Source: Pseudomonas profundi
GTDB taxonomy: Bacteria > Pseudomonadota > Gammaproteobacteria > Pseudomonadales > Pseudomonadaceae
NCBI RefSeq assembly: GCF_008638305.1
Contig: NZ_VTPZ01000009.1
Span: forward strand, 1-64,000
Length of the DNA stretch: 64,000 nt
Direction: 5' to 3'
Numbering within the stretch: the first letter of the stretch is position 1; every line of letters begins with the position of its first letter. Below, in pieces: positions 9,052 through 20,003 of this stretch. A model generated the notes under the pieces. The model did not search any database. It was not told where the DNA came from and worked only from the letters and a program-made list of their open reading frames with translations. The translations under genes were made by a program, and so were the position numbers.

Positions 9052-9233
9052 GGAATAACTATGGCAGCGTCAAGTCGCTCCTGCTCGGGCATCCGACGAC
9101 TGTCAGAACATCCTCTGCGGGCCGTAGCGGCGGTGGGCATTGGAGCGCTACAGTAGCCTCAGCACAATCATCTGCACTGATTGCAGTGAGCCGAGCACGC
9201 TCGTTCGCGCCGCTGCAGAAACGGGAGCCCCGC

Positions 9234-10196
9234 TTGGATCTGTTATTTCTCGGCACTTCATCCGGTACGCCCACCCGCTCGCGCAACGTGAGTGGACTGG
9301 CCCTGACTGAAGCAACCGGCAAGAACTGGTACCTGATCGACTGCGGCGAGGCCACCCAGCACCAGCTCCTGCGCACGCCGCTTACTCTGCACACCCTGCG
9401 CGCGATCTTTATCACCCACGTGCATGGCGACCATTGCTATGGCCTGCCCGGCTTGCTGGCCAGCGCTGGCATGTCCGGCAGAACACAGCCCCTGGACGTC
9501 ATTGCACCGGAAGGCATAGAGCAATGGATTGCGACGACACTGCGCATGAGCCAGACCTACCTGCCCTTCGAACTGATATTTCATGCCACTGAAACCCTGG
9601 GTGAATGGCGTAACAACACCCTGCGCGCCGAAGCCGTGCCCCTCTCGCATCGCGTGCCCTCCTACGGTTACCGCTTCACCGAAGCCAGACCTGATCCACA
9701 ATTGAATACCGACAAGCTGGATGCCGAGGGCATTCCCCGCGGCCCGTTATGGGGTCAGCTGGCACGCGGTTTCGACGTGGAATATGAAGGCCGCACGCTA
9801 CACAGCGATGACTACCTGATTTTCAACCGTACACCCCGACGCATCGTCGTGGGTGGCGACAACGACAAACCGGCGCTTCTGGCCCAGGCTTGCGAAGGGG
9901 CTCAGGTATTGGTCCACGAAGCCACCTACACTCAGGCCGTTGCAGAAAATGCCCGAGCCGATTTCGGTCACAGCACCGCGGCTGCGGTCGGCGCCTTCGC
10001 CGAGTCAGCCGGGATGACCAATCTGGTGCTGACGCATTTCAGTGCCCGCTACCAGGCCAATCCGACGCGCAGCCCATCCATCGAAGATGTCCGCAGCGAG
10101 GCGGTAACGAGCTACTCGGGGAATCTGTTTCTGGCGAAGGATTTTGCGCGGTATCGATTGACCACAGATGGCAAGCTGGGCTTGGTAGAGGGCTAG
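9234..10196 (+). CDS. rnz: Ribonuclease Z
   Basis: A 320-residue metallo-beta-lactamase-fold nuclease that processes tRNA 3' ends. The N-terminal [21 protein letters not shown] is classic, the metal motif THVHGDH gives H62, H64, D66 and H67, and FGHSTA and LTHFSARY complete the site. The start is taken as TTG at 9234 because the first residues match the family exactly and gggag lies upstream. The frame stays open another 250 bases upstream without homology. The stop codon is followed at once by degenerate copies of the heptamer that forms the array at 47.4 kb. Confidence 0.93.
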   Translation: MDLLFLGTSSGTPTRSRNVSGLALTEATGKNWYLIDCGEATQHQLLRTPLTLHTLRAIFITHVHGDHCYGLPGLLASAGMSGRTQPLDVIAPEGIEQWIATTLRMSQTYLPFELIFHATETLGEWRNNTLRAEAVPLSHRVPSYGYRFTEARPDPQLNTDKLDAEGIPRGPLWGQLARGFDVEYEGRTLHSDDYLIFNRTPRRIVVGGDNDKPALLAQACEGAQVLVHEATYTQAVAENARADFGHSTAAAVGAFAESAGMTNLVLTHFSARYQANPTRSPSIEDVRSEAVTSYSGNLFLAKDFARYRLTTDGKLGLVEG

Positions 10197-10233
10197 AAGC
10201 TGGAGGCTGGATTTGGGGCGTCCTTCGGACGCC
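10196..10233 (+). repeat. Heptamer seed and hairpin after rnz
   Basis: gaagctggaggctgga (10196-10211) is two degenerate units of the GGAAGCT heptamer, starting at the last base of the rnz stop codon. A perfect hairpin follows: ggcgtcc (10217-10223), a ttc loop, and ggacgcc (10227-10233). No T-run follows. The remaining ~175 bases before the next gene hold nothing I recognise. Confidence 0.5.
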
Positions 10234-10409
10234 GTCGCGGCGACGCTGGCCGAAGGACAGCAGCCTGGGGTTTACCAACAGGCTTTGAGCAAGCCCTACC
10301 CTTACTGCCGCTGATCAGTGAAAATGGCGCCCCAGACGGCCCGTCGCCATAATGGCCGGCCTCGCCGCTCCCACTGCGGCACTTCTTCCATCCACGATAT
10401 AAGCAGCCC

Positions 10410-11771
10410 ATGTCCGAAGCCACCGCTACAGCCGCTACTGCGCCAGTGCCCGCCAACTCACGTTCACGTGTCATGCTGGCAAGCCTGGTTGGCACCACCA
10501 TCGAGTTCTACGACTTCTACGTATACGCAACCGCTGCCGTGCTGGTATTCCCGCACCTGTTCTTTCCGCCAGGCAATGAAACGACTGCCCTGTTGGCCTC
10601 CTTTGCAATCTTCGGCGCGGCGATGATCGCCCGCCCGCTGGGCGCGGTGTTCTTCGGACACCTGGGCGACAAGGTCGGCCGAAAGACCACACTCATCTAT
10701 GCCCTGCTGACCATGGGTATCGCGACCTTTCTGATCGGGCTGTTGCCGACCTACCACAGCATTGGCTGGTTTGCTCCGCTGGCGCTGGTCATTCTTCGCC
10801 TGGCTCAGGGTTTCGCTATCGGCGGCGAGTGGTCCGGTGCCGCGCTGGTCGCTACGGAAAACGCACCTGCGGGTAAACGCGCGCTGTTTGGCACTTTTCC
10901 CCAGCTGGGGGCGCCCCTGGGCTTCATCATCGCCAACGGTCTGTTTTTGGCCGTCGCAGCGATGCTGCCGTCAGATGATCCGTCGCGCCCATCCGAAGCC
11001 TTCCTCGATTGGGGCTGGCGGATTCCCTTCCTGTTTTCTGCGGTGATGGTGATCATCGGCTTGTGGATTCGCCTCAATCTTGTGGAAAGCACTACCTTTA
11101 CCAAGGCGGTTTCCTCCGGCAAGGTCGTCAAGCTGCCGCTGGGTGAAGTCGTACGCAAGAACTGGCGCGAGCTGATCCTCGGCACCTTCTACATGCTCGC
11201 TACCTACGTCCTGTTTTATCTGATGACGACCTTCTCCCTGAGCTATGGCCGCGCGCCGATCAATCCGGCACCAGACCAGCTCTCGGGGCTTGGCTACAGC
11301 TACAACAACTTCGTGCTGATGCTGATATTCGGCGTCGTGTTCTTCGGCATTTTCACCCTGCTGTCTGGCCTGTTGGCGGACCGGTGGGGCCGACGCAAGA
11401 CGCTGATTTGCGTGACCCTGGCCATCATTCTGTTCGCTTTGCTGTGGGTGCCCCTGCTGTCGATGGGCTTTGTTGGCGTAATGCTCTGGCTGGTGCTGGG
11501 CTTCAGCCTGATGGGCATGACCTTCGGCCCGATGGGGGCATTGCTTCCCGAGCTGTTCCCGACCAATGTGCGTTATACCGGCTCGGGCATTTCCTACAAC
11601 ATATCATCCATCCTCGGTGCCGCAGTGGCCCCCTTCATCGCTGTCTGGCTATGGAGTCTGGGCGATGGTAGTCCCTTCCTGGTGGGCGTTTACCTTGCCT
11701 CGATGGCTGCCATTACCTTGCTCGCGCTGATCATCGGCAAGGAAACCAGGAACGTCGATATCAACGCCTGA
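10410..11771 (+). CDS. MFS transporter, metabolite:H+ symporter (MHS) family
   Basis: 453 residues with about 12 membrane segments. The MHS signature appears as GTTIEFYDFYVYATAAVLVFP in the first helix, RPLGAVFFGHLGDKVGRKTTL in the loop between helices 2 and 3, and RLAQGFAIGGEWSGAAL in helix 4. Family members (ShiA, KgtP, ProP) import organic acids or osmolytes with protons. The substrate here cannot be deduced; no linked catabolic gene is present. It is monocistronic, with a good hairpin downstream. Confidence 0.9.
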   Translation: MSEATATAATAPVPANSRSRVMLASLVGTTIEFYDFYVYATAAVLVFPHLFFPPGNETTALLASFAIFGAAMIARPLGAVFFGHLGDKVGRKTTLIYALLTMGIATFLIGLLPTYHSIGWFAPLALVILRLAQGFAIGGEWSGAALVATENAPAGKRALFGTFPQLGAPLGFIIANGLFLAVAAMLPSDDPSRPSEAFLDWGWRIPFLFSAVMVIIGLWIRLNLVESTTFTKAVSSGKVVKLPLGEVVRKNWRELILGTFYMLATYVLFYLMTTFSLSYGRAPINPAPDQLSGLGYSYNNFVLMLIFGVVFFGIFTLLSGLLADRWGRRKTLICVTLAIILFALLWVPLLSMGFVGVMLWLVLGFSLMGMTFGPMGALLPELFPTNVRYTGSGISYNISSILGAAVAPFIAVWLWSLGDGSPFLVGVYLASMAAITLLALIIGKETRNVDINA

Positions 11772-11781
11772 GCGTAACCCC

Positions 11782-11804
11782 GGCCTGCCTTGCTGGGGCA
11801 GGCC
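11782..11804 (+). terminator. Terminator after the MHS transporter
   Basis: ggcctgcc (11782-11789) and ggcaggcc (11797-11804) form a perfect 8-bp stem with a 7-base loop, followed by the T-containing atgtttatc. It starts 10 bases after the stop codon. Confidence 0.5.
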
Positions 11805-11988
11805 ATGTTTATCTCCCGTTCCTCCCTACCGCTATCAAAACTCTCAGCGCATCACAATCCGGTGGCTGTGTCATGAGGGTGAGTGGCGTTTGAGCCCGCC
11901 CAGAGCTATGGTTTATCGGTGCCTTCGCTCGTTCAGGTTGGCTGCAAGATACGCCCGAAGCCTGCCCGAAACGTTCAGGAGAAAGTCG

Positions 11989-12540
11989 ATGAACACATCA
12001 GTAAAATCACTGCTGCTGGGGACCTGCCTGAGCCTGGCTGCCGCAACGGCGGGCGCCCTGGAAGTAGGCGACATGGCCCCGGACTTCGCATTGCCCGGCT
12101 CGGATGGCGAAATACATCGGCTGGCTGACTATCGTGGCGAGCAGGCCGTGGTGCTTGCCTGGTTTCCGAGAGCCTATACCTCAGGTTGTACCATTGAATG
12201 CAAATCCCTGGCGGAAAATGGCCATCTCATTCGCGAGTACGACGTGACCTACTTCATGGCGAGCGTCGACCCACTGGCAAAGAACAAGGGCTTCGCGGCG
12301 GAAACCGGCGCCGATTTTCCGCTGTTGAGTGATGAAGACAAATCGGTCGCCAAGGCCTACGACGTGCTGCACATGCTGGGTTTCGCCAAGCGGCATACTT
12401 TCTATATCGGAGAGGATGGGCGGATTCTGAAAATCGATACCGAGGTGGAGCCCGCCACGTCAGCCGAGGACATGGCCGCTACGCTGGGCGAACTGGGCGT
12501 GGAGCGCCGAGCGGACAAGACCACTGCCAGCGCACCCTGA
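11989..12540 (+). CDS. Exported peroxiredoxin (AhpC/TSA, Bcp-like)
   Basis: 183 residues. A signal peptide ends at ATAGA (about residue 23), so the enzyme should act in the periplasm. The thioredoxin-fold peroxiredoxin core follows. The peroxidatic cysteine is C67 in YTSGCTIEC, with a second cysteine at C71. The spacing of 4 differs from the C45/C50 pair of E. coli Bcp, so C71 may or may not be the resolving residue. The ATG at 11989 follows aggagaaag; an open frame further upstream has no signal peptide. It would reduce peroxides using an unidentified periplasmic thiol donor. Confidence 0.88.
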   Translation: MNTSVKSLLLGTCLSLAAATAGALEVGDMAPDFALPGSDGEIHRLADYRGEQAVVLAWFPRAYTSGCTIECKSLAENGHLIREYDVTYFMASVDPLAKNKGFAAETGADFPLLSDEDKSVAKAYDVLHMLGFAKRHTFYIGEDGRILKIDTEVEPATSAEDMAATLGELGVERRADKTTASAP

Positions 12541-12557
12541 GCAGCCCTCAACCCAAC

Positions 12558-13007
12558 CTAATAGCTCTTGTAAGGCAGAAACTTGCCAGACATCACCACA
12601 TTCACCCGGTCGCCTTTGGGGTCAGGCTGACGTTGTATGTCCATGGAGAAATCAATCGCGCTCATGATGCCGTCGCCAAACTCCTCATGTATAAGCTCCT
12701 TGATAGTCGTACCGTACACATTGACGAGTTCGTACCAGCGATAGATGAGCGGATCAGAGGGCACTGCGGTAGGCAGTGAACCTTTATAGGGCACGATCTG
12801 TAACCAGGCGACCGCCTCATCGGTCAGCTCGAACAACTCCCCCAGCGCTTGCGCCTGCGCCTTGTCGAAGGTCATCTGGCCAAGACAGCCCGCCGTCACG
12901 AACTCCTTGGACAGCCCCAGCATTTCAGCTGCATCGCGCCAGCGCAGGCCTTTGCGGACCTTGCTGGCAAGGATCATGGCGGTCACTTCTTCCCGACTCG
13001 AAATCAT
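12558..13007 (-). CDS. cynS: Cyanate hydratase (cyanase)
   Basis: 149 residues, close to E. coli CynS (156). Cyanase decomposes cyanate with bicarbonate to ammonia and CO2. The catalytic triad R90, E93 and S116 lies in IYRWYELVNVYG and GDGIMSAIDF, equivalent to R96, E99 and S122 in E. coli. The N-terminal helix-turn-helix-like region (LRWRDAAEMLGLSKEFV) is also typical. No cynT carbonic anhydrase, cynR regulator or cyanate transporter is adjacent, so it is a solitary gene, possibly for detoxification or nitrogen use. Confidence 0.96.
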   Translation of the reverse strand: MISSREEVTAMILASKVRKGLRWRDAAEMLGLSKEFVTAGCLGQMTFDKAQAQALGELFELTDEAVAWLQIVPYKGSLPTAVPSDPLIYRWYELVNVYGTTIKELIHEEFGDGIMSAIDFSMDIQRQPDPKGDRVNVVMSGKFLPYKSY

Positions 13008-13135
13008 GTTGCGCTCCTCAGTTAGCGGTGTGATCCAACCCGGTCAGCCTGCAATGACTGACGGGTATGGGCTGAGCAGCAATTAATGGGCCACAGATCT
13101 GCGAGGTGGGCGCGACCGTCACACTCTGATCAGGC

Positions 13136-13492
13136 TTAACGGCTCATCGCATTCAGATTGGCACTGTCGCGGATTATTCGCTCGCCGACAGCAAAGGCAT
13201 CTGCCCGGGAGGTTCGCACCCGCGTCAGACTGCCATCTTCGGCCTGGATCACATATAGCGTCTGATCGAGCCCCGCCGCCTGCTGAGCTTGCGCGCCACC
13301 GAAATAGCCGAGACCGCCGCCTACCAGAGCGCCTATCGGACCGCCCACCGCGCCGCCGACCATGAACCCGGTGAGCCCTCCGAATCCGCCGCCCACCATG
13401 CGGTCGGTCCTGGTCTCTACTACTTGGTCTGCCTGAACCAGACTGCTCGACAACAACATAGCTGCAGCGACCGATAAAATTGCTTTCTTCAT
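13136..13492 (-). CDS. Glycine-zipper envelope protein
   Basis: 118 residues. The signal peptide MKKAILSVAAAMLLSSSLVQA is followed by a glycine-zipper segment rich in GxxxG (MVGGGFGGLTGFMVGGAVGG, then GALVGGGLGYFGG). A hydrophilic C-terminal tail follows. Such proteins usually insert in or associate with the outer membrane; no specific function is known. There is no lipobox. It is in the same direction as cynS but 128 bases away, so it is probably separate. Confidence 0.75.
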   Translation of the reverse strand: MKKAILSVAAAMLLSSSLVQADQVVETRTDRMVGGGFGGLTGFMVGGAVGGPIGALVGGGLGYFGGAQAQQAAGLDQTLYVIQAEDGSLTRVRTSRADAFAVGERIIRDSANLNAMSR

Positions 13493-13681
13493 GAACGTCT
13501 CCCCGAGATTGATGTGCCGAGTTAACAGTCATGAAGCGTGCCAATCTAAAATTTTATATTAATCAATGCATTAAAACCTACATGGTTCTAGCGACCCGAC
13601 ACCATCAGGGTTAATAAACCCATTTATCGGGTGCAAACAACCCGCTCATGCTATCCATGGGCGAAAAATGCGGACTCAGGA

Positions 13682-13714
13682 CAAAAAAAGGGCTGACCGT
13701 GTGACAGTCAGCCC
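13682..13714 (-). terminator. Intrinsic terminator of the secreted hydrolase gene
   Basis: On the minus strand the stem gggctgac/gtcagccc (13690-13697 with 13707-13714) is followed directly by seven Ts (complement of 13683-13689). This is a textbook Rho-independent terminator about 26 bases past the hydrolase stop codon. A 16-base palindrome, ctctcacgcgtgagag, lies between it and the stop codon at 13718-13733. Confidence 0.78.
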
Positions 13715-13739
13715 CTTCTCTCACGCGTGAGAGTTCAGA

Positions 13740-14612
13740 TCACTGGATGCCCTTCTTCTGAACCTCCCAGTCGCTGCTGGTACAGAGTGTGCAATCCGCG
13801 CCGTAGAACATGGTCTCAGCGTTCTTGTCGCCCATCAGGTGGTAGCGATACCACGCAGTGGAAGGACCACGATAACCGCCGCCATTGAAGGCCGGAACAA
13901 AGTGGCTTGCGCCCTGCAGCTCACCCCAGAACACCGGTACGTTGGCGTTGTTGAAAACGGGACGGCCGTTAGCCGCAGAGCCGGCCAGGGTATCGGCGCT
14001 GCCCGTCATCAGGAACATTGGACCGTTCTGGTTGGACTGCGACGCTCTGCGGTGACCCAGGCCCAATACGAACGGCTGGAAGGGTGCGGTCGCGGTAACG
14101 CGGCTGTCCTGACCGGCCATGATCGAACCGCCGCCGCCCTGTGAATGCCCGGAAGAACCAACAGCGTCCAGGTTCAGCTTGCCGGCATAGGCGCCGGAAC
14201 CGCGGCCATTGTGCTCGACCAGATAATCCAGACAGGCGATCATTTCCTCGCCGGAACCGGCGTTGGTGGTATTGGCAGCGGCGACTACGAAACCGTGACT
14301 CGCCCAGTGATTAAGCAAGGCGGAGTAACCGCTCGGAGGGGTGCCCGTGCCGTTGCCCCAGAGAATGACCGGATGCTTCAGATCGTTTTCGCCAAGCGTG
14401 CGGGGTCGATAGATACTGCAGCTCGGGCCTTCGCCAGCGTTCGTTGTAGCGAAAGAGCCAGAGGCTTCGAAGTTTCCTACTGACGGAAATCCGGACTCGA
14501 CTGGCTGGTCACCGCCTGGATTACCAGGATTGCCCGGGTTGGCGGCGTGGGCGCCAGCGGCAAGTACAAGGCCTAGAGCCAAAGTGCTGAGTTTCAATAA
14601 GGGTGAGTTCAT
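13740..14612 (-). CDS. Secreted alpha/beta hydrolase, cutinase/chlorophyllase-like
   Basis: 290 residues. The signal peptide (MNSPLLKLSTLALGLVLAAG) has a predicted cut after AHA. A Gly/Pro/Asn-rich linker (NPGNPGNPGG) precedes the catalytic domain. The triad is S157 in GHSQGGGG, D207 in TGSADTL and H237 in GASHF. Cysteine pairs C65/C127 and DCTLC near the C-terminus probably form disulphides. The fold class includes cutinases and polyester hydrolases, so an extracellular esterase or polyesterase is plausible, but the substrate is inference. The ATG at 14612 has gaggcg upstream; an ATG 24 bases earlier lacks one. It has its own terminator. Confidence 0.82.
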   Translation of the reverse strand: MNSPLLKLSTLALGLVLAAGAHAANPGNPGNPGGDQPVESGFPSVGNFEASGSFATTNAGEGPSCSIYRPRTLGENDLKHPVILWGNGTGTPPSGYSALLNHWASHGFVVAAANTTNAGSGEEMIACLDYLVEHNGRGSGAYAGKLNLDAVGSSGHSQGGGGSIMAGQDSRVTATAPFQPFVLGLGHRRASQSNQNGPMFLMTGSADTLAGSAANGRPVFNNANVPVFWGELQGASHFVPAFNGGGYRGPSTAWYRYHLMGDKNAETMFYGADCTLCTSSDWEVQKKGIQ

Positions 14613-14978
14613 TATCGCCTCTGAGTTGGGTTTCATGAGTTGAGCTCAATGGCGGGACCAACAACAGCGCTCATCGCGGAGCAGAAAGTAGCGGATAACG
14701 GAGGCGGTTTATCTCACCCGATTGGGTAAATGATAACTGTTCCTGGTTTATATCATATTGATATCAAATGGATTTTATGCGGGCGGGGCCGGATGTGGTT
14801 GCAGAAGTCTGATTGGCGCCGAGACAGCTATCGTATTAGCTGGTCTGGCAGCCAGATCGCGGTGACGCTTGGCTTTCCGAGCCCCCTCCTACAAAAATTC
14901 ACCGTTGAAGATGATTTTTTGTGGGAGGGCCGACCCGGCGCGATAGCAGCCTCTCCAGCTATGCAGAACCCGCCAGAC
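14613..14978. other. Intergenic region with palindrome and REP-like hairpin
   Basis: 366 bases between the hydrolase start and the lptG stop, with no gene seen. It holds the hydrolase promoter region, an AT-rich operator-like palindrome ATATCA-TAT-TGATAT at 14750-14764, and a REP-like hairpin at 14884-14929. Confidence 0.6.
14884..14929. repeat. REP-like inverted repeat beyond lptG
   Basis: ccctcctacaaaaa (14884-14897) pairs with tttttgtgggaggg (14916-14929) at 13 of 14 positions. The right arm continues into gccgacccggcgcgatagc, which looks like the gtgggag...cgcgatag type of Pseudomonas intergenic repeat. It lies 50 bases past lptG and could also stabilise or end the lptFG transcript. Confidence 0.5.
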
Positions 14979-16026
14979 TCACCCCGCCCGACGAATCAGC
15001 ACTACGCCCATCATTACCAACACCAGAATCGGCAATAACACCGCGATCAGCGGCGAAAACCCGAACACAAGACTCGATGGTCCAAGCAGATCCTGAACAA
15101 TCCGGAAGCTGAAACCCACCAGAACCCCGGTGAACACGCGCTGGCCCAGCGTGACCGAACGGAGGGGTCCGAAAATGAAGGATATCGCAACAAACACCAG
15201 CGCCGCAGTCGTGACCGGCTGGAAGACCTTCTTCCAGAACGACAGCCAGTAGGCGTTGCTATCCAGCTCCTGCTCACCAAGATATTGCTGATAACGCCAC
15301 AGACCGCTGATCGGCAATACGTCCGGATCGAGCAGTACCACTCGCAGGAGCTCATGGGACAGCCCGACATCCCAGCGTTGCTGCTCCAGCGTATCAACCT
15401 CGCTCAACCCGGTTTCAAGAAAGCGGGTCAACCGCACGTCTTCAAGCAGCCAGTCATCCTCATGGACAGTCGCACGGGCGGCAAAGCTGGACTCTTGCAG
15501 CTCGCGCTCTTCATTGAATCGATAACGGGTAATGCCATACAACTGGCCGTCGGGTTGAACGGCATTGATATGAATGAAATCATTGCCTTCCCGGTGCCAT
15601 AACCCCTTCGACTTGATCGCCTCGCCACTGCCGACGGCAATGGCGCGCCGGCTCTCGGCCAGGCTTTCGGTGTAGGGCGCCACATATTCACCCAGCAGCA
15701 CGCCGCCCAGCATGACTACCACCAGAGGCTTCATTACCGCACCGATGATACGTGCAACCGATACCCCCGCAGCGCGCATCACAGTCAACTCGGAATTGCT
15801 CGCCAGCGTACCCAGCCCCACCAGACAGCCGACCAGCACCGCCACCGGCAGCAGGTCATACAACCGGCGCGGCAAGGTCAACACAACATAGCCAAGCGCC
15901 TGCACCGCGCCGTAACCGCCCTCCAGATCTTCCAGCTCGCCGATATAGGCGAACAGCAGATCCAGGCCGAGCACAATCAGCGACACCAGCACCACACTCG
16001 ACAGCACCGAATTGCCGATATATCGA

Positions 16027-16040
<14 letters not shown>
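14979..16040 (-). CDS. lptG: LPS export ABC transporter permease LptG
   Basis: 353 residues with the LptF/LptG layout: three N-terminal helices (starting RRLDRYIGNSVLSSVVLVSL), a large periplasmic jellyroll domain (about residues 125-265) and three C-terminal helices. LptG forms the inner-membrane complex LptB2FG that extracts lipopolysaccharide for transport to the outer membrane. The ATG at 16040 overlaps lptF by 14 bases and has a strong aggagg site inside lptF. The stretch TVMRAAGVSVARI is the coupling region to LptB. Confidence 0.95.
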
Positions 16041-18781
<2,741 letters not shown>

Positions 18782-18821
18782 AAGCTGGAAGGCACATTAT
18801 TGATCACCTGACGGCCATGAC

Positions 18822-19253
18822 ATGACCCGTATCGATTTCTATCTTCTGTCCAGCAACCAACCCGCTGCGCGGCTGGATTACGCCTGCCGCCTGGCTCACA
18901 AGGCTTGGGGCAAGGGACACAAGGTGTATCTGCATTGCGCCAGCGAGGAGCAAGCCGGGGAGCTGGATAGCTTGCTATGGTCGTTCCGCGCCGACAGTTT
19001 TGTGCCCCATGGCTTGCACAGCGACCATCCGGATGAGCCGGTAGTCTGTGGCTACAGTGAGGATCCGTCGCCGCACCACGATCTGCTGATCAACGTGACC
19101 GATGCCACACCGCAGTTCTTCAGCCGGTTCAGTCGTCTGGCGGAGATAATCGTCGAGCATGATAGCGTTCGCGTTCCCGCCCGGGACCGCTTTCGCTTCT
19201 ACCGCGAACGGGGCTATCCTTTGAGCTCCCATCCAATTCGCGTGGCGCAGTGA
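18822..19253 (+). CDS. holC: DNA polymerase III subunit chi
   Basis: 143 residues. The N-terminus (TRIDFYLLSSNQPAARLDYACRLAHKAW) and the central HCASEEQAGELDSLLWSF are diagnostic of HolC. The chi subunit bridges the clamp-loader complex to single-strand binding protein. The gene lies 40 bases after pepA and ends next to the following hypothetical gene, the usual pepA-holC order. Confidence 0.93.
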   Translation: MTRIDFYLLSSNQPAARLDYACRLAHKAWGKGHKVYLHCASEEQAGELDSLLWSFRADSFVPHGLHSDHPDEPVVCGYSEDPSPHHDLLINVTDATPQFFSRFSRLAEIIVEHDSVRVPARDRFRFYRERGYPLSSHPIRVAQ

Positions 19254-19255
19254 TC

Positions 19256-19771
19256 ATGACGCACGATTCCGACGAACCCTCACGCCTGCTGAAGGACCTG
19301 GAGTCCATCCGCACGCTGCTGGATGAACATCCGGAAGTGCATTCCGAGGAAGAGTTGGATCTCTCGGAACTCGACATACCGCTACTGCAGGATGTGTTTA
19401 TCGAAACCGAGGACCCCGAGCCGCCTGCTGTGCCGGCCTCGCCACCCTTTGAATTGACACCCATCGCCGCCGAACAATCGACCAACCCCTACCTGCCCTA
19501 CGACTCGCTTGCTCGCCTGGCCCAGGAGCGCGTGCACCTCGACAAGCTGATGGCTGAATTCATGCCACCGCCCGAAACGGCTGAAAAATCGGAAGCGACC
19601 GAGGATGCGCCTACGGGGGCGAAGGAATATCGACTGGAAGAGCGTATTCGCTCGGAAGTACAGCTGGTACTGCAGGACGTGATTGACGACATGATCCCCG
19701 CCATCGAAGCTGAACTGCGCAACCGGCTACGTGGCAAGGTCGAAGACATAGTGCGCGAGCAATTGAAGTGA
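19256..19771 (+). CDS. Conserved hypothetical acidic protein linked to holC
   Basis: 171 residues, strongly acidic in the first 110 (DSDEPSRLLKDLESIRTLLDE, then EVHSEEELDLSELDIPLLQD). The last 50 form a charged helical segment (RIRSEVQLVLQDVIDDMIPA and beyond). Pseudomonads carry such a gene between holC and valS (PA3833-like, from memory); its function is unknown. A GTG at 19250 is an alternative start. The expected downstream valS is not found here. Confidence 0.75.
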   Translation: MTHDSDEPSRLLKDLESIRTLLDEHPEVHSEEELDLSELDIPLLQDVFIETEDPEPPAVPASPPFELTPIAAEQSTNPYLPYDSLARLAQERVHLDKLMAEFMPPPETAEKSEATEDAPTGAKEYRLEERIRSEVQLVLQDVIDDMIPAIEAELRNRLRGKVEDIVREQLK

Positions 19772-19969
19772 TTGGCTGCTTTTTCTCGCCCTGATATCTG
19801 TCAGCTCGCTCAAGCTGTTCGGCTCAATCCGGACGATTTGAGAGCTTATGCCCTTCCGCGCCACAACGCCTGACCACTACCTGCCCACCAGTGGGTGCAG
19901 CGCGTTTCCATTTGTGGCATTGAGCGTTTCAGCTCCACGCTAGTCTCTGTAGTGCGGCGCGCCTACAAT

Positions 19970-19988
19970 GCGAACAACTCTCATTAAC
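19970..19988 (+). promoter_or_regulatory. Possible Fur box
   Basis: The 19 bases at 19970-19988, including aactctcattaac, match the classical 19-bp Fur consensus at 12 positions. They sit 15 bases upstream of the siderophore-binding protein start. The match is moderate, so the call rests partly on the nature of the gene. Confidence 0.4.
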
Positions 19989-20003
19989 AATAAGTAGGTC
20001 CGT

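Noticed and set aside
8979..9233. An N-terminal extension of RNase Z
   Set aside because: The extension overlaps the divergent Mut7-C gene, has no recognisable features, and the family start ([11 protein letters not shown]) begins at the TTG with a good ribosome binding site.
11883..11988. A longer start for the peroxiredoxin at 11890
   Set aside because: It would bury the signal peptide; the ATG at 11989 has aggagaaag in front and a typical signal sequence.
14884..14929. A confident Rho-independent terminator of lptG
   Set aside because: The hairpin has a mismatch, an 18-base loop and no T-run on the minus strand after it; its right arm resembles a REP element, so it is listed as a repeat.
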